From positions 2,920,684 through 2,984,683 of the forward strand of contig CAJFCJ010000019.1 in the NCBI GenBank assembly GCA_904063045.1: DNA of 64,000 nucleotides, in the 5' to 3' direction. Of the stretch, positions 34,977-47,400 are shown in pieces. The stretch is from Dimorphilus gyrociliatus (Eukaryota > Annelida > Polychaeta > Dinophilidae). How positions within the stretch are numbered: the first letter of the stretch is position 1; the number at the start of each line of letters is the position of its first letter. The notes under the pieces were generated by a model that saw only the letters and a list, made by a program, of their open reading frames with translations, searched no databases and was not told where the DNA came from. The position numbers and the translations under genes were made by a program.

Positions 34977-35786
34977 ATGGCTTCAGGTCAAAACAACAAT
35001 GATCCACCAGCTATATCTATAATTTTTGTAAGTAATTTTCGTCTTTATAGTCGTATAATGTAATTTAATCAAAAATACTAACAGAACAACTATGAAAGTC
35101 CCCCGCCGTATTCAACTGTACAATTAACGACAAATGTAAATCCTAGTGAGTCAACTGAACCGCCTCCATATAATGATAACGTTTATCCCCATGAGCCTCC
35201 TCCAACCTACAACAGCTTATACGGTCAAGTAATGGAAGCTAGAAACCAATCATCTAGCTCAATCGATTTTATTAATAAACTTTTAAATATTTTAAAGGTT
35301 TCATTGGGTTATATATTGTTCTTTTGTATTTCCCTTGCTTTATCATTATCGTTCATCGTTATGGGGATTAAGTACAGAAACCAATGTCAGCTAGATAGAC
35401 GAATACCCATATTTATGATTTTTGGAGGTTGTATGTGGATGATTAAAAATTTATTGTATATAGGCGAGAGTATATATTTTACGTGTCGAAAGGACAGGGA
35501 GGAGAATGAGAATGAGTATGGAAACTCATCAGCATGCGTATCCAGAACTCACACGTTTTTAAGTATCTGTCTATTTCCGTGGTTTATAACAATGAACATT
35601 TGGATGTTTGTTTTGTTTTCAAGAGTTTCATCAGATGCAAACGATGAACGTTACTGTAATTCAGTGTTCTTCAATTTCGTCTTTGGCTCCCTACTATCTA
35701 TTGTTCTTGCTTATATGTCAGTCTTATTTATTTTGTGTGCCTGTCGAGGTTTCCGTCCCAAAGAAAATACAACCTCAGAAAACTAA
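34977..35786 (+). CDS. Four-pass membrane protein with three PPxY motifs, TMEM272-like
   Basis: Two exons (34977-35027, 35085-35786) give 250 residues. The cytosolic N-terminal 65 or so residues are hydrophilic and carry three WW-binding motifs: SPPPYST, EPPPYND and PPPTYNS. Four hydrophobic helices follow: ILFFCISLALSLSFIVMGI, IFMIFGGCMWMIKNLLYIG, FLSICLFPWFITMNIWMFVLF and FVFGSLLSIVLAYMSVLFIL. The IPIFMIFGG-x-x-x-x-xKNLLYIG pattern fits the TMEM272 group, whose function is unknown to me. PPxY motifs suggest binding by NEDD4-family ubiquitin ligases and turnover at endosomes; that is inference. It is followed after 147 bp by the ankyrin gene on the same strand. Confidence 0.75.
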
Positions 35787-35933
35787 GTTTACAAAGTCAA
35801 ATTAATATAAAACATAAATATTAAGGTAGAGAGTGTTTGCGTATGTTTAGTACCGATCCTTTATTGACCTTTCAGTCTTCAACGTTCTTTAAATATCTAA
35901 AAAGGGAAGGAGCTGATATATTCTCTTTTAAAT

Positions 35934-38267
35934 ATGAGTGATGACGAAGAAGTTGAAGAATTAGGCTCAGGTGACGTTGATTCGGAGAACTTGACGGCTA
36001 TTAAAATATCTGAGAAACTCGTTGAGGCTATTCGCTTAAATAATCCTCCAAGATTTAGACGTCTGATAAATAAATATCAACAACAAGCAGCTCAGATCTG
36101 TAATACCCCAGGACCAGACCTATATTGTGCGACTACCGCAGCAGCTGATCTTGGTAATACGTCTCTCCTCTCTGAGTTATTTGAGAAAAATGTCCCCTTA
36201 CATTGGTCAGATGGACATGGCTGGATGCCTCTACATGTTGCTTCTAGAAGTGGGAGAGTTGAAGCCGTAAAATTTCTTATAGAGGAAGTAAAAGTAAACC
36301 TTGATTATAAAACTCGAAGCGGTTGGACAGCTCTTCATCTTGCCATTCTAAAAGATCACGACTCTGTAGCCGAGCTTCTAATAAGACATAGAGCAAATGT
36401 AAACGCTCCAGGCCCCAATAACTGGACACCAATCCATATTGCAGCCCATGGCGGTTTTGATCAAATACTAAGTAAAATTATTTATTTTGCTGAAAAGAGA
36501 ATTGATTTATCAGCGAAAACCGATGGGGGTAGCACAGCTATATCTTTGTCTTTAGCTCAACAAAGAACTGAGGCTTTCAGGCAGCTTATAGCTATCAAAG
36601 GATCAAATATACTAAAAGATGGTCTATACCCTATTCATCTTATTTGTCTTTACTCCAGAATAGATGCCTTTAAAGCTTATATAGAAACAGAAGGATATGA
36701 TTTAAATACTATGTCAGAAGATGGTAAGGGAATGACAGGTCTTCATATAAGTTGTCAAAGAAATGATGTAGACATGGTTCGCTTACTGCTCGGTAAAGGA
36801 GCCGACCCAAACTTAAAAGATGTTGAAGGGCGAATGTCTACACACTATGCGGCTGAATATGGGGATGCTAAGCTAATGCAGGTTCTGTTAAGTCATCGCG
36901 CCTACCTGAATACTCCTGATATAAAAGGGAATATTCCGCTTCACATCGCAATTGAGAAAGGAAATAGATCGGTTGCTCGTCATATTATCCCACTCTCAGA
37001 GATAAATAGTAGAAATGTAGATGGCTTCGCGCCACTCACTAGTTGTGCCATCTACTGTCTTCCAGATATCGCAGATTTATTAATATCAGAGAAAGGGCGA
37101 ATTGACTGTAATATTCGCGATTCAAAAAAACGAACTCCCCTTCATCATGCTGCTAATAAGGGAAACTCCCAAATGATAAGAAGTTTAATAAAAAATGGAG
37201 CAGCAGGTTGGCTCCAGGATGAGAACGGCAAAACGCCTTTACATATAACAAGTGCTAGAGGTTTTAGTCAATGCATGAAAATTTTACTAAAATCCGGAAG
37301 TGTAGTAGACAGTCGTACATACGAAAATCTAACTCCTTTACATATGGTAGCCAATGAAGAGGTCTGCAAGTTACTTTTGGAGCATGATGCTACAGTAAGT
37401 GCCAGTTGTGATTGTGAATCTTGGATGCCAATTCATTTTGCAGCCTACAAAGGTTTAGCTGAAGTTTGCGAACTATTGTTGGAGGCAGGTGCGGGAGTCG
37501 ATTCTTTAGCAGCAGATAATATTACACCACTTCATTTAAGTGCATTTCAAGGTCAAGTAGATATCTTAACATTATTTTTGGAGAAAGGTGCAGCCGTTAA
37601 TAAGATTTCTCAAAAAGGTCGTTGGACATCTTTACATATCGTTTCTGAGAAAGGTTATCATGAGTGTTCAAAAATACTTCTTGACTATGGCGCTTTACCT
37701 AGCCTTTGGAGCAGAACAGGAGATACATCGTTGCACACAGCTTGCAGATGGGGTTTCGACAAAATTGTAAACGAAATTTTGAATAGGCCTAATATAGAAA
37801 TAGATTACGATGCCGCAAACTCAGTTGGGTTGACTGCTGTTGCTTTGGCCTCTCGATATGGCCATGTATTATGTGTACAGCGATTGATACAGAGCAAAGT
37901 TAATATAGAGAAAAAGGATGATGACGGAGATTCACCCCTTCACTTAGCTGTAAGGAATAATCACGAAGATGTTGTCAAAATGTTAGCTTCAAATAAGGCT
38001 GATGTTAATTCTTATGGTTGTGGCGGCTGGACACCTTTACACCTTGCTTCGTCGTTTGGCTACATTAGTGTTATTGATTCACTGTTATCTTCACCTGAAA
38101 TTGAAGTTGACAAACCAACAAATGACGAAAATCGCTTGACAGCCATCTCCTTAGCAGCTATTGAATCTAAAGAAGATTGTGTCAGATTGCTGGCAAGTGC
38201 TGGTGCAGCTCATAATCAACCTTCAAGATTGGGCCAGCGGATTCGTTCATTTTTGCAATCACAATAA
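35934..38267 (+). CDS. Intronless ankyrin-repeat protein, 777 residues
   Basis: A single open exon, unusual here where most genes have many introns. After an acidic start (MSDDEEVEELGSGD), about twenty ankyrin repeats fill residues 50-765, with TPLHxAA-type helices throughout (for example WMPLHVASRSGR, WTALHLAILKD, SPLHLAVRNNHEDVVKML). There is no kinase, death, SOCS-box, membrane or zinc-finger segment and the protein ends soon after the last repeat (RIRSFLQSQ). Ankyrin stacks bind partner proteins, but the partner cannot be named from sequence. The lack of introns suggests a retrocopy or simply loss; no poly(A) remnant is obvious. It ends 129 bp from the stop of the convergent STAT-like gene. 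Confidence 0.85.
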   Translation: MSDDEEVEELGSGDVDSENLTAIKISEKLVEAIRLNNPPRFRRLINKYQQQAAQICNTPGPDLYCATTAAADLGNTSLLSELFEKNVPLHWSDGHGWMPLHVASRSGRVEAVKFLIEEVKVNLDYKTRSGWTALHLAILKDHDSVAELLIRHRANVNAPGPNNWTPIHIAAHGGFDQILSKIIYFAEKRIDLSAKTDGGSTAISLSLAQQRTEAFRQLIAIKGSNILKDGLYPIHLICLYSRIDAFKAYIETEGYDLNTMSEDGKGMTGLHISCQRNDVDMVRLLLGKGADPNLKDVEGRMSTHYAAEYGDAKLMQVLLSHRAYLNTPDIKGNIPLHIAIEKGNRSVARHIIPLSEINSRNVDGFAPLTSCAIYCLPDIADLLISEKGRIDCNIRDSKKRTPLHHAANKGNSQMIRSLIKNGAAGWLQDENGKTPLHITSARGFSQCMKILLKSGSVVDSRTYENLTPLHMVANEEVCKLLLEHDATVSASCDCESWMPIHFAAYKGLAEVCELLLEAGAGVDSLAADNITPLHLSAFQGQVDILTLFLEKGAAVNKISQKGRWTSLHIVSEKGYHECSKILLDYGALPSLWSRTGDTSLHTACRWGFDKIVNEILNRPNIEIDYDAANSVGLTAVALASRYGHVLCVQRLIQSKVNIEKKDDDGDSPLHLAVRNNHEDVVKMLASNKADVNSYGCGGWTPLHLASSFGYISVIDSLLSSPEIEVDKPTNDENRLTAISLAAIESKEDCVRLLASAGAAHNQPSRLGQRIRSFLQSQ

Positions 38268-38395
38268 TTCCAATTGTTAAGTTTATTTACGTATTGAATA
38301 TATGTATAACAAAGCTTAAAGTTGCCTTTTAAAGGTCTGACAGTGAGACAAATTGGTTTGCGAATCAATTTTATTCCAGTAGAGAATAAGGTTTT

Positions 38396-40806
38396 TCAAT
38401 TTAGATCTTCGAATAAATGACCAAAATCTGGAAGTAGAGGCTCAGCAATCTCCACTTTTTTAAGCCTATATAAACATAAATCATATGAAAAATTTTTCAT
38501 AATGAATCCATAATTAATTACTTTGTAGTGACTTGTTTTAAATTTATTTGACAAGCAGCCGGTTGCAAAGTATATCCCGATTGTTCATCATCTAAATGGA
38601 AATAAGTATATGTTAAATTTAAAGTATTTATAAAATAATTGTACCATGTATCCCTTCTGGAACATCTTCGAAGATTGTATGAAATGGCACGGTAGTAGAC
38701 TCTTGGCGCGCGTTAGGATGTAGTAAAATAAAACCATTGGCTACAAGAGGCGAATTTTCAAAATATAAATTTCTAAGCAGTAATGAGAGACTATTTTTCT
38801 TCTTATCTGGTTTTAGGATATCTTCCAATCGTAATTGATGAATTATGACACCACAACCTACGAATAAAGAATATTTTTTAATATTAATTTTAATGTCCTT
38901 ATTCTATACAATTAACAATACAACTTGTATTTATCTTAACTGCGAGAGCTAATTGGGCAGTCGGAGATGCCTTTTGAGATTGTGCTATTTCGCTTGTATT
39001 TTCAGAGAATCTTAGTAGAAATGTACCAGTTTCTTGATCATTAAGAATTTTAGCAGCTTTGCTTTTGCTCACAAATCCATAAATTATCCTGTAGAGATGA
39101 TGAACAAAGTTTATTTAATTGGCCTACTTCAAATGGAAGAGATGAAAACACAGAAAATACTTTCCCCTTTTCCCAATAGTTTTGCAATTCATCAATTGCC
39201 AAGTTCATACAACATTGCCACCATCTCCAAACAGTTACTCCTTTAGCGTTTTTCGATAAAAAGTGCTGTTAGAAAGTTATATATAAGTAAAGATAAACAA
39301 GAAGCAGTATATTTATAATTCTACTTTTTCAAATGAACCCTTTGTGAGAACATCATCCTCTAACTCTGTTTAAATTGGTTTGTAAAGAAGTTATCATATT
39401 TATAAGAACTCTTTATGAACAATAAACTAACCAAACAACTCTTTTAAATAACTGAAATGCTCATCGGCCAGTGACATTTTTAAATGTTTATTCCATTCTT
39501 GCTTTAGAGCATTAGCGAATACTGACCATTCGACTTTCATAAGAGGTTTGATTATTCTTAATTTCAAATCCATCTTGGCCTAACGTAATTAATTACACAA
39601 TTAAAACTATGAAGGGATATATTGAGACTTTGAAACTGACTTCTGAGAAATATTTGCACCAAAACAGAGCAGCTTTTGCTTCAACTTCCTGAGATGTTTG
39701 TGTAATGATAACTAATGGGCTTGATAGCGCTATACAATTATTTAATCCCCAAAATATTAAATCTTTTTCAGAAAAATTGGCCCTATATAATACATAATAA
39801 ACTTTTCCAGCAACAGGTAAGTTATTTTCTCTTGATCTATCTCTTTGTTGGTTAGTTTGACCTCTTCTATCTCTTTCAAACTGAATAAAGATTATTGTGT
39901 ATAATTGTTATTAATTTAAAATAAAACTATTAATAAACCTTAATATTGAAGGTAGCTGAAACCGCTCCAGGATGATTTTGTTTGCATTCAAGTTGATAAT
40001 ATATCCCATTTTCCCAATTACCCTGTATAAGACGTTCTTGTTCTATGATAAATGCTTCGTAATTTACACGTGAAAAGAATTTCGAACCCAGTAGCCTTTT
40101 GGATTTTATCTAAATATCAAACAATGTAAATAATAGAATGAATAATATTTACCAAATTTCCGTGCTATCAATATCCGCTTTTGCTCTAGTAGATAAAATT
40201 GGATTTGGATTCTTCTTGACTATAAGCAACTCGTTAATAAAGTCTTTTACATTTGTCCTAAAATCATAACAGGCTGTTGAATATAAATCAGATGACTCTA
40301 AGTCATTTATCTCTATAATCTTAATCAATTCCTCCATAATATCTAGAACTTCCTTTACTCTGAATTGTTTGAATTAAGATAATACAGTCAATTAATTGCA
40401 ATTAATCAGACGTAAGATATTTACATCGAATCAATGACCTCCAGAGTTGTGTCATTAACCGGCTGAAATTGTTTTTGACAAGCGGAGAAATGGATTATCT
40501 TCTCCTTAAGAATCGAACAGGTAGTTCGTATATCTTTGAAAGGAATTAGTATATTAACCAGAGCTTCGGGTCTGATCTTTAAGTTAAAAATATGTATATA
40601 AATATTTAAAATCAATAAATTATTCTAAAAAATTCTATTAAACTTACAAAATCAGCTTTTTTCGCATCTTTTATATATCTTTTATACTCCTAGTTCAGAA
40701 GAAAAGTGCACATAGAAAAAGGTAAATTATCAGTCAATTATAAATATACAAGCCAATTCGATTTTAAGATATCATGCTTCATTTCCTTCCGACACTCTTC
40801 ATACAT
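38396..40806 (-). CDS. Divergent STAT-like transcription factor
   Basis: About eleven small exons; stop TGA at 38396-38398. From the N-terminus: a short helical region (exons near 40810-40160), then a DNA-binding-domain-like part (WLLGSKFFSRVNYEAF, LSSPLVIITQTSQEVEAKAALFWCKYF, where STATs have PVVVIVHGSQ-x-x-A-x-A-x-x-LW), a linker domain (VEWSVFANALKQEW, LKELF, TVWRWWQCCMNL) and an SH2 domain with GFVSKSKAAKIL and GTFLLRFSENTSE (phosphotyrosine-binding Arg present). After SH2 comes SGYTLQPAACQINLKQV, a good place for the activating Tyr. STATs dimerise through SH2-phosphotyrosine after JAK signalling. The usual N-terminal oligomerisation domain of about 120 residues is not seen and the coiled coil looks short. 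An upstream MQKVEEE frame at 40893 does not splice in phase. One junction near 39150 uses a weak donor. Confidence 0.72.
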
Positions 40807-41464
40807 TTCGTTAGAGCTTCGTCTTCTAAAAAAATTAATGTTTATTATATGAAATTCACACGAATTAACAACCTCCTCTTCAACCTTTTGCATGTACTAT
40901 ACATTGTTAGGGACCAAATGAAAATTTTCGCAAAATCTACAGTTTTGTAACCTAATGATAGTTTCGTTTCCCCGAAATCAATGTTTAGACTATAGATGGC
41001 GCTTAAAAAATATGGCGTCCCAAATCGTTAAGTTTCGATATTAAGTCGTACCTGTTTATTATACTTATTCTAAAAAACTAAAAATAGAACAGGACAATAT
41101 TGAATTTTCCTATAAATAAAACTGAATAATTTGAGTGTACTCATTAGCTGAGCATTTTATTTCCAAATGTTAGAATACTGTAAAATGATCAATATTTACA
41201 ACTATTAAATTTCTAATCATTTTTTTTTGATATAAGATGTAAATATAGTCTAAATTGATGTAAGTAGTATACAAGTATGAAGGAGGATCTTAGCATTGTT
41301 TGAATAAATGAACATTCAAAAAAAGAACATTTTATGTTACAGTTTGAGGAATATAATATTTTAGAAAGATATTGACACTATCGTACAATATTGACATATT
41401 GACAGCTATATAGGATAAAATGCATTTTCAACAGTGATAATAATTTAAGCATCAGATAGCAGCA
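40807..41464. other. Gap between STAT-like 5' end and kinesin 3' end
   Basis: No supported gene. ATAGATGGCGC at 40992-41002 (CTCF-like word) lies about 190 bp upstream of the STAT-like start. Otherwise AT-rich. Confidence 0.45.
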
Positions 41465-44400
41465 TCAAATAGCGGATTCTTTCCCTCTCCTTCTTTGCCT
41501 GGCAGGTGGCATATATGGCAAATCATTGATCTGTTGTCAATAACATTCATATTTTAAAAGATATTTATAAATTATTTCATTATACGAACATCATCTGGTG
41601 ATGTAACTAATAAACAACTCGTCTTTTTTACTCGTCTAGACGATCGTGGAGCGGTTAAAGACTTTGAATCTGCGCTAGGTGTGCTTAAAAGATTCTCCGT
41701 TGCTGGAGTAAGAACTCCATCTGTTTAAAAGCAATAGGTCTAATTTTAGTAAAAGAAAAAAAAGAGCATTTATTCTTATATTACCTTCGTGCGATATTTT
41801 AGCTCTACCACCCCGTCTGGGTCGAAGTTTCGGAAACTCATTTTTCGATGATTCAGAACTACTAAGGTCGATTACGCAAGATGAATCATTCAAATCAAGT
41901 GTTATAGGCTCAGTGGCCGGTTTCTTTTTTTTCCCCTTTCTTACAGCTTTTTCTTTCTTTTCATTTTCATCAGCAACTGTAATTCGTTTTTTCCTTGTTT
42001 TCGGTTTCGGCTTTTCGGGTGTGTCATCCTTAGCTTGATAATCTTTCATTTTCATGTTATTTAACTGCTCTAATTCTTCAGTAAGTAGATTAATCTTTTC
42101 ATCTTTTTCCTTCATAATTGTTTCAATTTGCCGAACTAAAAGATCTTTTTCACTTCGAAATTTCTATATTAAGCAATTTTTAATGTAATTACTTTTAATA
42201 TACAATAACAACAAAGAAAGAAACTAACGGTTGTATTTTCGTCTAGACTCTTATTCTCTTCTTTTAATTGTTCATTTCTCTCTTTCAGCACTGTGCATTT
42301 CTCTTCGAGAGCCTATAATATTTTATTACTCTTTCAATATACTTTTAAAAAAAATTGTACTATCATTTAAACCTTAAACTTCTTTTTTAAAGCCAGAACA
42401 GTCTCTTCGCTATTGTGTACTTTCGTTTCGCTGACCTCCATATTAGAGAGTTTCGTTTTCAAATCTATTTTGAAAAAACAATCAAGCTATATTTAACTAC
42501 AAAAGAAAATTAATAAATCTTATCTGATCCAATTATATATACCTTGATTTTCGCTCTCTAATCGACTACTTTCAGCTTCGAAAACTTTAGAGTCCATTAA
42601 GAATTTATCACGTTCATTTTTCAATTTTTCGCATAGATCGTTATATTTTTTTCTATCGTTTATAATTTTATTATTCATTTCGTCAATTTCATTTTGTAAT
42701 CTTGTTTTTGTTTCTAAGACTTCGGCATTTTTAAATTCATGAGAATTTTTAAAGGAATTCAATTCTGAAAGAACGAAAAAATAAACTATAATATTAGAAA
42801 AAGCCTTTTGAAAAAACAAACCTTCCGACAAAGAATCTATTCTTTCGTTAAGCGACTTTATGTCTTCGGTCTTTTGATCTATAATCAAATCGAGATCTTC
42901 TATAACCATATCTTGATCTTTTAGACCAGATTCAAGTTTTTTCAATTCTTCATCTCGAGCTGAAATATAGATTTAACAATTAAATTAATTAATCTTTGAA
43001 ATACAGTTTAAAATGACTTACATTTAATTGTCTCCTCTAATCTATGATTTTCCTCTTGTTCGTTTCTCAACTCATCTAGTAGTTTCTCTATATCGTAGTG
43101 ATTATCTAACGTCTAATTAATAAAAAACAAATCAGTTTCTTATCAATAGATAACCATTCAATAGCCTACCGTTTTCAATTTCTCGTTATATTCTAATTCT
43201 CTGCTTTTCATATCTTCAATAAGGCTTTTATTCTCTTCAATTGTTTTAACGTATAAAGATTTCGAAGAATTAAGTTCTTCTTCCGTATCTTTTAATTTTC
43301 GCGATAACTCGTCATTCTAATTAGAAAGATTATTTAGAAATTAATTAACAATTAACAATATTCAGATTTTTAAACCTCTTTTTCAGAATTATCAAGTTCA
43401 CTCTCAAGTTTAGTAATTCCTCTCTTTAACCCATCAATTTTTTCAATACTATCATGATTTATTGCGTTCAATTCATTGAAATCGGCCTCCAATTTTGCAA
43501 CAGTTTTAGTAAGTTGATCGTTCTGTAATAATATTTATAAAGTCGACTGTTTGATATGAATTAAAACATATTATATACTTGATCAGTTTTCTGTTTAAGG
43601 GTAGTTTTGAGTTCTTCAACTCGTTCTGTAAGAACCTCTTTATCTACATCGCTACTCTTACACAACGCACGACTATTAAGAAGCTTTTCCTTCAAATCAG
43701 CAATAGTTTTTTTAAGTTCTTCGTTCTGCAATAATTTAATGTTTATAAGTAGAAAATATGAAAATTCATATTGTTACCTCAACGTTTCTTTCTCCGCCAT
43801 CTTTTTCAAATTTATTTAATTGATTTTTAAGAATTTCATTCTCGTCCGAAAAATCTTTACAACAATCTTCACTATCAAATAATTTACTTTCCAGTGAGCA
43901 AATCTTTTCTTTAAGATTCGTCTCTTTTTGAGAAAAAGTATTTTCCAATTCTTTTATTTTTCGATCATTATCTTGTTGAGTTTCTTCTAATCTATCGTGT
44001 AAATTTTTAATTTCAATTTGAGAACTTTTCTGACTTTCAGCTTCTTTTTCAACAAGTTTATTTTCTAAATCTTTCAATTGATTCTCATAAATCTTCTGTG
44101 CTTCCTTCATGGAGTTTTCCATATTTGTAATTTTCTCCTCATATTCGGTTTGTTTTTGTGATAATTCACCTTCCAAATATTCAATCCGCTGCTTCGCAGT
44201 TTCTTGATTTTCTAAGAGTTGATTTTCCAAAACTTTAATTTCTTGTTTTGAATCTTCTTTATTTTTAGTGATCTGTCTCTTTAAATCTTCAGTGGCTCGT
44301 GCAAGATTTTCCTGACTTTCAGACAATTGGCACTCTAGATCCTTTATTTTTTTATCAGAACTTTCTTCTTTATCCGATAATTCGATTTTTAGATTTTGAA

Positions 44401-47400
44401 TTGCTAATTCGGAAAATTCTTCTTTCTCTGTGAGTTGATTCTCAATATATTCAATTTTTTTATGATAGAGTTCTTCTTTTTCAGAAAATTGTCTTTCAAA
44501 ATCCTCAGTCTTCCTTTCAGAATAATCTTGCTTTTCGGCAAGCTGCTTCTTCAAATTTTCAATTATTTGATTAGAACTTTCCTGCTCTTCGGAAAGCTGC
44601 TTTTGTAAAGACTCAATTTTTTGTTTTAAATTCTCTTGTTTTTCGGAAAATTCACTCTCTAAGCTTTCAAACTTTTGCTTGGAAATTGTTCGACTATCAG
44701 AAAGAGTATTTTCTAATTCTTTAATTTGAGTTTTATAATCCAGTTGATTTGTAGAAAAATCAGTTTCCATACTTTTAATTTTCTCATCAAACTTTAATTG
44801 ATTCTCAGATATTAAGGCTTCTAGTTGTTCAACCTTCTCCTTGTAGCAACCACTCTGCATTTAAAACAAATACTATAAATCTATTTATTATAATACTTTT
44901 AATTACCTCAGATGCTTTGCGATCAGCGACACTTTCAAAAGCTGCTAAATCTTTCTTCAAATTAATAGTTTCTTCACTTTTACTGTCATACAACTGTTGA
45001 ACATTGAGCAGCTCTTCTTTTAAAACTGAAATCTGGTTTTGCAGTTGCCGATTCTAAAATTTATAACATAGATTTTGTAAGAATAGAATATGAAAAGTGA
45101 TGATATAAAATCAAACCTCTTCACATTTCTTTGCATCAGCGATTTCCTTCTCGGAAATGATCGACTCTAAAGAAGTAATTTTTTTATTCTTATCATCACC
45201 ATGTACCATTGAATTTTCAATTTCCTTTCGCACTACTTTAATTTTTTCTAATAACTCTTCTTTCTACAATTAATTATTACTAATGAAGTAATATATATCA
45301 GTATGTATAATGTTACCTCTAAGACTAATGACTTTATCTCTTCTGAAAGTTCCAAGTTATTCTTATTTAATATCTTGCAATTCTTTTCCGTTTCTGTGTT
45401 CGAATTTCTTTCAGCAATTAACTTCTCTTCGTAAAACTTGATCTGTTTCTTCATATCTTCATTCTTAAAGTATTTAAAGAGTTTTTATCATAATGAAGCA
45501 GTTGAAATTTTTTTTTATCAAAAATTACCTCTTTCCTTTGTAAACCGAACTGAAGCTCGAATTTCGTTAGAGCAGCATTTAAATTTTCATTTTCGGATAC
45601 AGTATTTTTATAAGATGTTTTCGTATTGTCCAGTTGCAATTCCAAATCATTTATTTTATTCTTGAGATCATCAATCTGTTAATTTAAATGTATTATAACT
45701 ATTTATAAAACATAATAATCTGGAGATTTACTTGTGTTTCATAGTCGTGTGAACTTGTATCAGACAGTGAGTCATTTAAGAGACATCTTCGTTTTTTAGG
45801 CTTTTTAACCGTATCCACAACATTTTCAATTTTTTGCTCATATTTCGTTTCTAATCTGGAAAATTAATGTTTTTTTTTAATTATATATTTCATTTTTAAA
45901 ATTTAATTAACCTACCTCAATTCTAAATCAATAAGATCCTGCTCGTGTCTCTCTTCTATCTCTTTGATAAGATTATCATAATTTTTGCACAGTTTTTCTC
46001 TATCAAGCAAAAATTCTTCCTCTTTCTTCTCTTTGTCTTTTTCCAATTTTTCAAACAAAATCAGCATCTCGTCCACTGTGAGAGTTGAATTACCGTCGCA
46101 GTCAAGCGTATTTAATGTATTGTTTGCATGGCATTTTGGAGTTGCTTCAGCTTCGTCTAGAGAGACACGATAGTGATTTAATGAAGAATTTTCACTTTCT
46201 ATATCTGTTTCATCTGTTTCATCGTAAATACCAAAATTCTTTGGATCCATATGAGCAGCAATAGTTGCAGGTGATCCCCAGGGGACGGTAATATCAGCAG
46301 ATTTAGTTCTAGCCAATCTTTCTAAAAGTGGTTTAGGCTCTTGATTCTGAACGAGGACTACCTCCTGAGCGATTGCAGAAAACTTTAGAGCATGCAATGT
46401 TTCATCAAATACACTTTCTGATTGATTAATATTAACAATCATTGTAACGGATCCGTTTCCGCAGAAAAAGTTTTGAAAGAGTCTTGTTAATTTTGAATCA
46501 CGAAATGGAACAATATTTTTCTTCCTTGTATCTTTTTGATTAATTTTTAATTGTGTTATACATCGCCCTAATGCGAGTAACGAAGTATTAATATTCCCTG
46601 ATTCTTTCAATTGAACTCCCACAGCTTCTGTTTTCGACGAACGTTCAGCTCCTGCCAAGTCGCAGAATGCCAGCATATTGACTTTAATGCTTCGACTACT
46701 AGCTAACTGTTGTTTGTTAATTATACTTTTAGGAATTCGAACAAGTCTTATTGTGAAAATGCCATGAGATCTGCTTGAATGTTGATTCAATTTGGTACAG
46801 GCGAATTTTAGATTTTTCTTTCCAACAATCAATAACTTTGCCGCTTCTTCCGCATTGGTAATTTGTACTTCTCTTAAACCTCTAATATATGGTAACTTTT
46901 TTTTATCTTCAGTTAAACGCAAGGCCTGTACGTAAAAGTTCTTTTTTAAGTATTATCCATTAAAAGAAAATTACAAACCGTTCTTCTACGCTTCTTGGGA
47001 ACAGGAGAAAGTAAATCGTAAATAAATTCATTGTAAATTTCTGCGTAACTAGCGTAGACTGCAAAATAATAATCTTCGTTATCTAGCTCCACACTACTAC
47101 TTTCTCTTTCGCGAGCAATTTCTTCTTCAAGAAATTTCCTTATTCCTTCCTCGTCATCTGCATTACTACTAACAATTGAAGACTTTGAATTAAACGATGA
47201 CAACGAATTCATTTCCGAGGATGAATCAGGAACACTTGATGCATTTGGTAAACTACCGGAATCATCTTCAAGAGGAGGAGGTATATCTGCCATTTTTAAA
47301 ATATCTTCTTTTAACTTTTGCTCTTGTTCAATCTCGCTTTTCGATAAATCAACCAGGGAGCAAAATCCAAAAGGTTTTACAGTTGTTGCCAACCATTGTC

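Noticed and set aside
40865-40893. ATG at 40893 (MQKVEEE) as the STAT-like start
   Set aside because: Its only donor is phase 0, but the next exon needs phase 2; the ATG at 40804-40806 within that exon was preferred, though a missing 5' exon remains possible.
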